Shown: piece after piece, positions 62,097-64,000 of the stretch | Layout of the letters: the number at the start of each line of letters is the position of its first letter | Position numbering within the stretch: the first letter of the stretch is position 1 | Assembly (NCBI RefSeq): GCF_025791835.1 | Contig: NZ_JAOXLP010000001.1 | Location: forward strand, 310,001 to 374,000 | Direction: 5' to 3' | DNA from: Roseomonas xinghualingensis | Lineage (GTDB): Bacteria > Pseudomonadota > Alphaproteobacteria > Acetobacterales > Acetobacteraceae | DNA: 64,000 nucleotides | The notes under the pieces: model-generated | What the model was told of the DNA's origin: nothing | The model's input: the letters and a program-made list of their open reading frames with translations, nothing else | The model's database searches: none | Position numbers and translations under genes: made by a program

Positions 62097-63251
62097 TCAA
62101 GGCATCTGGCATGCGCCCCCACGTGGATCGCTGATGACGCGCACGACGCGCCCGCGAGTGCGGAGGCAGCCATCGTAGATCTCGCCCTCAAAGCGGTCGC
62201 CGTTGCTGGTATAGACAACCCGCCCGTGCGGCTTGTCGTTCAGGAAGTTCCCATCGATGCGCACGTTGTTTTCAGGGAACACTTCCGAGCCGAAGCCATT
62301 GCGCATGTCGTTGCGCCACTCGCCGGAATAGACCGCGGAAGCGCCGCCCGGGCTGAACACGCGATATGTCCCCGTCCCGTTGCGCTGGTCGTTGGCCCAG
62401 CTCCCTTCATAGGTGGTGCCGCCGCCATAGTTCATCGTGCCGATGCCGCTGCGCTGGTTGTTGCGCCATGCACCGGTGTAGCTCGTGCCGTTGCCGTAGT
62501 TCATGGTGCCGGTGCCCTGCCGCACCCCGGCCACCCATGCGCCCGTGTAACGTGCACCGTTGCGCCAGCTCCGCACGCCTTGCCCGTTTGGAAGGTCGTC
62601 ACGGAACTCGCCCTCATAGGTGCTGCCATCCGAGCCGCGAAACTGCAGCGTTCCCCGCCCGGCGGCCCGCCCGTCACGGAACTCGCCCTGGTAGAGATCG
62701 CCATTCGCCATGATCCGCGCGCCTGGCCCGTTGATCCGGCCCCCGGTGAAGTTGCCCTGCGTGCTCGCCAGGATCTGACCGCCGGCGGAAAGCAGGTACT
62801 CGCCCTGGCCATTGGCCAGGCCATCGCGGCACGGGCCGGACCACTGCACGCTGGCGCCTGACGGTGCGCCGGGAACATAGACCGAGCAGCGGCTGCCCGG
62901 GTCGGTCAGCATGCCCGGTATGCCGGCGAAGCGCTCACTGCCTTCGGCTGGTTGCTGGGGCGTGGCCTCTTCGCCGCGCCTTGCCTGCTGCCGGCGGATC
63001 TCCTCCAGCCGCCGGCGCACTTCCTCGCGCCGCTGCCGTGCCTCTTCCGCATCCTGCTGCGGCCGCGTGTCTTCCCGCGTCTGGCGCGGCTCGGGCCTTC
63101 TCTGCGGGACGAGCGCGGGCGGGCGCGCTTCCTGCTCCGCAGGGGGCGTGGCGGGATTCGTGCTGTGCTGGTCGGGCGCGAGAGTGAACTGCGCCTGTGC
63201 AGCGGAGACGAGGACGAGCGAGGCCAAGGTGGCCCCGGCAAGGGCGCGCAT
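62097..63251 (-). CDS. Secreted MORN-repeat protein
   Basis: A 384-residue exported protein. A signal peptide (LAGATLASLVLVSAAQAQ) is followed by a charged, probably coiled region rich in Arg/Glu/Gln (about residues 45-95) and then some nine or ten MORN repeats from about residue 135 (for example YQGEFRDGRAAGRGTLQF, YEGEFRDDLPNGQGVRSW and YTGAWRNNQRSGIGTMNY). Cys residues bracket the repeat domain. MORN repeats commonly bind lipids or proteins. It lies 8 bases downstream of a DUF4384 gene, so both form an operon. No partner function is known. Confidence 0.85.
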   Translation of the reverse strand: MRALAGATLASLVLVSAAQAQFTLAPDQHSTNPATPPAEQEARPPALVPQRRPEPRQTREDTRPQQDAEEARQRREEVRRRLEEIRRQQARRGEEATPQQPAEGSERFAGIPGMLTDPGSRCSVYVPGAPSGASVQWSGPCRDGLANGQGEYLLSAGGQILASTQGNFTGGRINGPGARIMANGDLYQGEFRDGRAAGRGTLQFRGSDGSTYEGEFRDDLPNGQGVRSWRNGARYTGAWVAGVRQGTGTMNYGNGTSYTGAWRNNQRSGIGTMNYGGGTTYEGSWANDQRNGTGTYRVFSPGGASAVYSGEWRNDMRNGFGSEVFPENNVRIDGNFLNDKPHGRVVYTSNGDRFEGEIYDGCLRTRGRVVRVISDPRGGACQMP

Positions 63252-63259
63252 AGCGACTC

Positions 63260-64000
63260 CTATTGCGGCGGTGCGGAGGTTGCCGTGATGACCCGTGCTT
63301 CGACGCGCTCGCCTTTGCGCTGAGCGGCCTGGATTGCGGAAGCCAGCGCGCCGAGCGCTTCAGAAGATGCTTCGGTGGCAGGGCGCCGCTCCGTGTAGAG
63401 CGGGCTGTCCGATGTAATGGCCATCAGCAGACCGGTACCGTATGGCGTGGCCGCCGTCCAATACGGCTCGCCGAACTCCAGGGAGGAGGAAGCGGGGAGC
63501 GGCTGATCCGACTGCACCATGTTACCCGCCTGACCTTCCGTGCCGAAGAAGAGGACATGCAGATAGGTGGGACGCTCTGGGGTCTGCACCCGGAAGCGCA
63601 GATTCTGTCCGGCTCGCAGCGGCTCGGGGCTGCTCAAGGCCAGGCTTGGGAACATGTCGCCTTGCACGGCCACCGGGCGGATGGTCTGAAGCACCTGGCA
63701 AAAGTCCGCATCGAAGGTTTGCAGATCGAGCTGAACCCTGTCCTGCGGCAGGCCGAAGGCGTCGAGCGTGCCCAGCAGGGCGTCCTTGGAACTCTTCTGC
63801 AGCACGCCACTTGCCGAGAAGTACCGGTCATTCGCTTCTATCCCCAGCAGCGCGCAGTCCATGCGGCTTATGGCCGCGGCCGCGCCTGCGGCGGCCGGCG
63901 CGAAAGCCAGTTCCGGTGCCGCAGCAGGGGTGGCCGCGGGGGCGGGTGAAGGAGCGGGCGCCGGTGCAGGAGCCATCTCCGCCGTGGGCACAGGCTGCTG
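63260..64000 (-). CDS. DUF4384-type protein, 5' end beyond the window
   Basis: The C-terminal 246 or so residues of a larger protein; the frame is open to the window edge at 64000. A Pro/Ala-rich linker is followed by a Cys-containing domain (ISRMDCALLGIEAND) and then LRFRVQTPERPTYLHVLFFGTEGQAGNMVQSDQPLPASS, the DUF4384 pattern usually found C-terminal to Ser/Thr kinase or caspase-like domains. What precedes it is unknown. It is followed by the MORN gene after 8 bases. Confidence 0.7.
   Translation of the reverse strand, partial: QQPVPTAEMAPAPAPAPSPAPAATPAAAPELAFAPAAAGAAAAISRMDCALLGIEANDRYFSASGVLQKSSKDALLGTLDAFGLPQDRVQLDLQTFDADFCQVLQTIRPVAVQGDMFPSLALSSPEPLRAGQNLRFRVQTPERPTYLHVLFFGTEGQAGNMVQSDQPLPASSSLEFGEPYWTAATPYGTGLLMAITSDSPLYTERRPATEASSEALGALASAIQAAQRKGERVEARVITATSAPPQ

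Noticed and set aside
62226..62861. Plus-strand open frame of 211 codons opposite the MORN gene
   Set aside because: It mirrors the regular MORN repeat DNA on the other strand and has no start site or homology pattern.

Overview
The window is GC-rich (around 70%), tightly packed alphaproteobacterial chromosome. Several features point to Acetobacteraceae/Rhodospirillales, most like Roseomonas and relatives: an HslV with a short propeptide, separate F0 b and b' subunits, LexA half-sites of the GTTC-N7-GTTC type, and a B12-dependent ribonucleotide reductase. This placement comes from protein character and gene order, not from a database search. No prophage, IS element, CRISPR array or rRNA was seen; there is one tRNA (Gln). 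Most of the window is ordinary housekeeping sequence with small accessory modules between.

Layout. (1) 1-2.5 kb: a flavin amine oxidase cut by the window edge, a cytochrome c and an exported RidA, probably a periplasmic amine-oxidation operon. (2) 2.6-6.2 kb: hslU and hslV on the minus strand, separated by an ArsR regulator, a short ribosome-hibernation factor and a GtrA membrane protein. (3) 6.4-10.5 kb: a TonB-like protein, then hisB-DUF2628-hisH-GNAT-hisA, with no hisF after hisA. (4) 10.5-15.9 kb: BamE-like lipoprotein, bactofilin, PfkB sugar/adenosine kinase, a periplasmic hypothetical protein and typA. (5) 16-21.9 kb: an exopolysaccharide accessory module with a BcsC-like TPR protein lacking its barrel, AlgF-like and AlgJ/X-like acetylation proteins, and an SGNH hydrolase. 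(6) 22-29.7 kb: ABC exporter with phosphoesterase, hydantoinase and a fused oxoprolinase/hydantoinase. (7) 30-36.7 kb: a six-gene minus-strand run (acyltransferase, GT2, asparaginase, amino-acid oxidase, halogenase-like flavoprotein, Tat amidohydrolase). (8) 37-41.5 kb: nrdJ with two candidate NrdR boxes, then an ABC exporter gene broken by a one-base frameshift. (9) 41.6-44.3 kb: the F0 operon atpI-B-E-F'-F. (10) 44.5-50.8 kb: two peptide-type solute-binding proteins, a GMC oxidoreductase, and a PA0069-type radical SAM gene with two LexA-like boxes in its upstream region. (11) 50.9-64 kb: a duplicated-domain secreted protein, TPR lipoprotein, ispE, tRNA-Gln, alpha-2-macroglobulin with PBP1C, and a DUF4384-MORN pair cut by the window end.

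The most interesting points are the paired SOS-type boxes at the radical SAM gene, the cellulose/alginate-like secretion and acetylation module with AT-rich promoter islands, the oxidase-cytochrome-RidA operon, the NrdR boxes before nrdJ, and the MORN/DUF4384 pair. No wholly new system could be demonstrated from sequence alone.
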